Assembly (NCBI GenBank): GCA_031556525.1
Contig: JAVBSS010000060.1
Coordinates: 1-8,417, forward strand
Length of the DNA stretch: 8,417 nucleotides
Source: JAVBSN01 sp031556525
Lineage (GTDB): Bacteria > Bacillota > Clostridia > Lachnospirales > Lachnospiraceae
Direction: 5' to 3'
Within the stretch, counting starts at the first letter, position 1; each line of letters begins with the position of its first letter. This document shows positions 7,611 to 8,417 of this stretch, piece by piece. The translations under genes and the position numbers were made by a program. The notes beneath the pieces were generated by a model. It was not told where the DNA came from. It was given only the letters and a program-made list of their open reading frames with translations, and did no database searches.

Positions 7611-7645
7611 CAAAACTTCGGTCAAAAATAATGACCGAAGTTTTG
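7611..7645. repeat. Perfect 14-bp inverted repeat, possible two-way terminator
   Basis: Arms 7611-7624 and 7632-7645 are perfect complements with the 7-base loop AAAATAA. The left arm starts CAAAAC and the right arm ends GTTTTG, so either strand gives a GC-containing stem with four T residues at its base, the form of a bidirectional terminator. The T-run is short and G-interrupted. The right arm overlaps the start of the short coding tail described next. Confidence 0.6.
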
Positions 7646-7747
7646 AGCGAACGTGAAGTAAAACGTTATCTGAATAGATTGTGTGAAGTGGGGATTTTGA
7701 GAGCGGAAGGAAGTACGAGTGATACGGATTATTTTAAAAATGAATAA
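7631..7747 (+). pseudogene. Short winged-helix-like coding tail, probable gene remnant
   Basis: This 38-codon frame (ATG 7631 to TAA 7745-7747) reads MTEVLSEREVKRYLNRLC, then EVGILRAEGSTSDTDYF. The pattern of a helix (EREVKRYLNRL) followed by GIL and an EGS turn with a Tyr-Phe strand is that of the C-terminal winged helix in AlbA_2/AAA_4-type or Fic-type proteins. The frame is open only back to 7586 with no recognisable upstream protein, and there is no ribosome site before the ATG, so I read it as the 3' end of a deleted gene. The match is by pattern only, and the family is uncertain. Confidence 0.35.
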
Positions 7748-7751
7748 ATTT

Positions 7752-7809
7752 AAATATAGCTTATATAGACTATATTCATTAAATATAGCTTGTATAGGCT
7801 ATATTATTG
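7752..7809. repeat. AT-rich 29-bp tandem repeat, two copies
   Basis: Units 7752-7780 and 7781-7809 are adjacent. Their first 25 bases agree except at two positions (both A to G), and the last four bases differ. Each unit holds its own dyad: AATATAG...CTATATT in the first, AATATAGC...GCTATATT in the second. The array ends 12 bases before the -35 box of the ileS promoter. It could bind a protein or be left from an inserted element; nothing in the window identifies a partner. Confidence 0.65.
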
Positions 7810-7821
7810 CCAAATTCCACA

Positions 7822-7851
7822 TTGACAACCAGCCATCCCTCTTGATATAAT
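7822..7851 (+). promoter_or_regulatory. Consensus sigma-A promoter of the ileS leader
   Basis: TTGACA (7822-7827) and TATAAT (7846-7851) both match consensus and are 18 bases apart. TGA just before the -10 box adds an extended -10 element. Transcription would start near 7858, giving an untranslated leader of about 347 bases. Such a strong constitutive promoter is usual for a gene controlled by premature termination. Confidence 0.9.
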
Positions 7852-7892
7852 GGGGCTTGATAGATACAGATGTATCGAATTATATATTATAG

Positions 7893-8137
7893 TAAAGACT
7901 TTGATAGAGACAGTAGATTGTTGCAGAAAGTTATAGAGAGTCAGGGATGGTGGAAGCCTGATACAAGTAAGCAGTTATTGAATATCACTCTGGAGTTGCT
8001 ATTTGAAATGGTATAACCACAGTAGAATACGCCGTAATCCTACGTTACAGGGAACACATATGATAGTATGATGTAATAGGTGGTATAGCGAGCAAGCCCT
8101 TCGTCCTAATTACAGGATGATGGGCTTTATATATTTT
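7893..8137 (+). ncRNA. Isoleucine T-box riboswitch (ileS leader)
   Basis: T-box leaders sense the ratio of uncharged to charged tRNA and control transcription termination. Stem I features are visible in order: GATAGAGACAGTAG (7903-7916), the AG-bulge stretch AGAGAG (7935-7940), and the distal hairpin with arms 7941-7945 and 7957-7961 around GATGGTGGAAG. The specifier loop is GAATATCAC, with ATC (7984-7986), an Ile codon, followed by ACTC and GGAGT. The antiterminator is clear: 8073-8080 pairs with 8105-8113 (one bulged A), a 7-base bulge TGGTATA (8081-8087) follows, and GCGA (8088-8091) pairs with TCGT (8101-8104). TGGT in the bulge complements the ACCA end of tRNA-Ile. The usual bulge is TGGNACC, so the last three positions differ. 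The competing terminator is listed separately. Uncharged tRNA-Ile should stabilise the antiterminator and switch ileS on. The exact 5' limit is approximate. Confidence 0.92.
8094..8137 (+). terminator. T-box-controlled intrinsic terminator
   Basis: Arms 8094-8107 and 8114-8127 form a 14-position stem with one T-T mismatch and one G-U pair around the loop AATTAC. A U-rich tract TATATATTTT follows (8128-8137). Bases 8101-8113 are shared with the antiterminator helix, so the two structures exclude each other, as expected in a T-box switch. Confidence 0.88.
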
Positions 8138-8204
8138 AAAGGGGAAGACCCGCAATAAGAACGCAGAAGTGTCCTTGAGCATACTTATTTTAGGAGGAAT
8201 GAAA

Positions 8205-8417
8205 ATGTACGAGAAAGTATCCGCAAATCTTAACTTTGTCGAGAGAGAAGAAAAGGTTCTTGACTTTTGGAAAGATAATAAGATTTTTGAAGAATCAATT
8301 AAAGCAAAAGAAGGTTGTCCAGTATACACTTTTTATGATGGACCTCCAACTGCAAATGGAACACCACATATAGGACATGTATTAACACGTGTTATCAAAG
8401 ATATGATACCTAGATAT
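8205..8417 (+). CDS. ileS: Isoleucyl-tRNA synthetase, N-terminal part
   Basis: The first 71 codons of a class I aminoacyl-tRNA synthetase that charges tRNA-Ile in the cytoplasm; the gene continues past the window. NLNFVEREEKVLDFWKDNKIF is the usual opening of clostridial IleS. YTFYDGPPTANGTPHIGHVL contains the ATP-binding HIGH motif at residues 55-58, followed by TRVIKDMIPRY. The Ile-specific upstream leader (AUC specifier) independently supports isoleucine over valine or leucine. AGGAGG at 8192-8197 lies seven bases before ATG, fixing the start. The 67 bases between terminator and ATG hold only weak stems. The KMSKS motif, editing domain and zinc site are outside the window. Confidence 0.97.
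   Translation, partial: MYEKVSANLNFVEREEKVLDFWKDNKIFEESIKAKEGCPVYTFYDGPPTANGTPHIGHVLTRVIKDMIPRY

Noticed and set aside
7552..7656. A 34-codon frame (MVLCRACDKYLKLL...)
   Set aside because: It lacks a proper ribosome site and any recognisable family, and overlaps the inverted repeat and the winged-helix tail; probably leftover or chance coding.
7658..7670. A sequence like a CcpA (cre) site, TAAAACGTTATC
   Set aside because: It has a mismatch in the conserved TG and lies in the decayed coding tail, not near a sugar-gene promoter.
8008..8019. The 12-mer ATGGTATAACCA repeated from 839-850
   Set aside because: About one shared 12-mer is expected by chance in AT-rich DNA of this length, and this copy sits inside the T-box leader without the full dyad.
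8138..8204. Possible further riboswitch or small RNA between the T-box terminator and ileS
   Set aside because: Only short, weak stems can be drawn, and the stretch is explained as the rest of the 5' leader with the ribosome site.
1..8417. CRISPR array, tRNA or rRNA genes, complete insertion sequence or transposase
   Set aside because: No regularly spaced repeats, cloverleaf sequences, rRNA-like segments or transposase-like proteins were seen on either strand.

Overview
The window is AT-rich DNA, almost all coding on the + strand, with strong Shine-Dalgarno sites (GGAGG/AGGAGG class), short intergenic gaps and a tRNA-responsive T-box leader in front of ileS. Together with the protein sequences this suggests a low-GC Firmicute. 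A gut or rumen Lachnospiraceae-type Clostridia is my best guess, from memory of similar proteins and not from a search.

Region 1 (1-6670) is a carbohydrate-use cluster. In order it holds the 3' end of a GH31 alpha-xylosidase, a cytoplasmic GH3 beta-glycosidase, a xylulokinase, a small DUF4867-like protein with an AllA/cupin-type look, and an L-fucose-isomerase-family protein. The last four genes are closely packed (gaps of 23, 16 and 28 bases). They end at a strong intrinsic terminator (6690-6731). None of the visible N-termini has a signal peptide, so imported oligosaccharides are probably cut inside the cell. The simplest reading is that alpha-xylosidase and beta-glycosidase release xylose and glucose from xyloglucan-type or similar oligosaccharides, an aldose isomerase converts the pentose, and XylB phosphorylates D-xylulose into the pentose phosphate pathway. 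The isomerase present belongs to the FucI/AraA class and not to the XylA class, and the small protein beside it has no established role. This is the least explained biology in the window.

Region 2 (6671-7810) is a decaying accessory patch. A near-consensus extended -10 promoter, a 14-bp palindrome near the start point and a good ribosome site lead into the C-terminal half of a DUF1016/YhcG-type PDDEXK nuclease. That gene has lost its N-terminal domain and is broken by an in-frame TAG, although its D...ExK residues are intact. Beyond it lie two perfect inverted repeats, a short winged-helix-like coding tail and an AT-rich 29-bp tandem repeat. It looks like the remains of a mobile or defence-type insertion between the sugar operon and ileS.

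Region 3 (7822-8417) is a housekeeping unit. A consensus sigma-A promoter leads to an isoleucine T-box leader (AUC specifier, Stem I distal loop, 7-nt antiterminator bulge, competing terminator) and then to the first 71 codons of ileS, which run off the window end.
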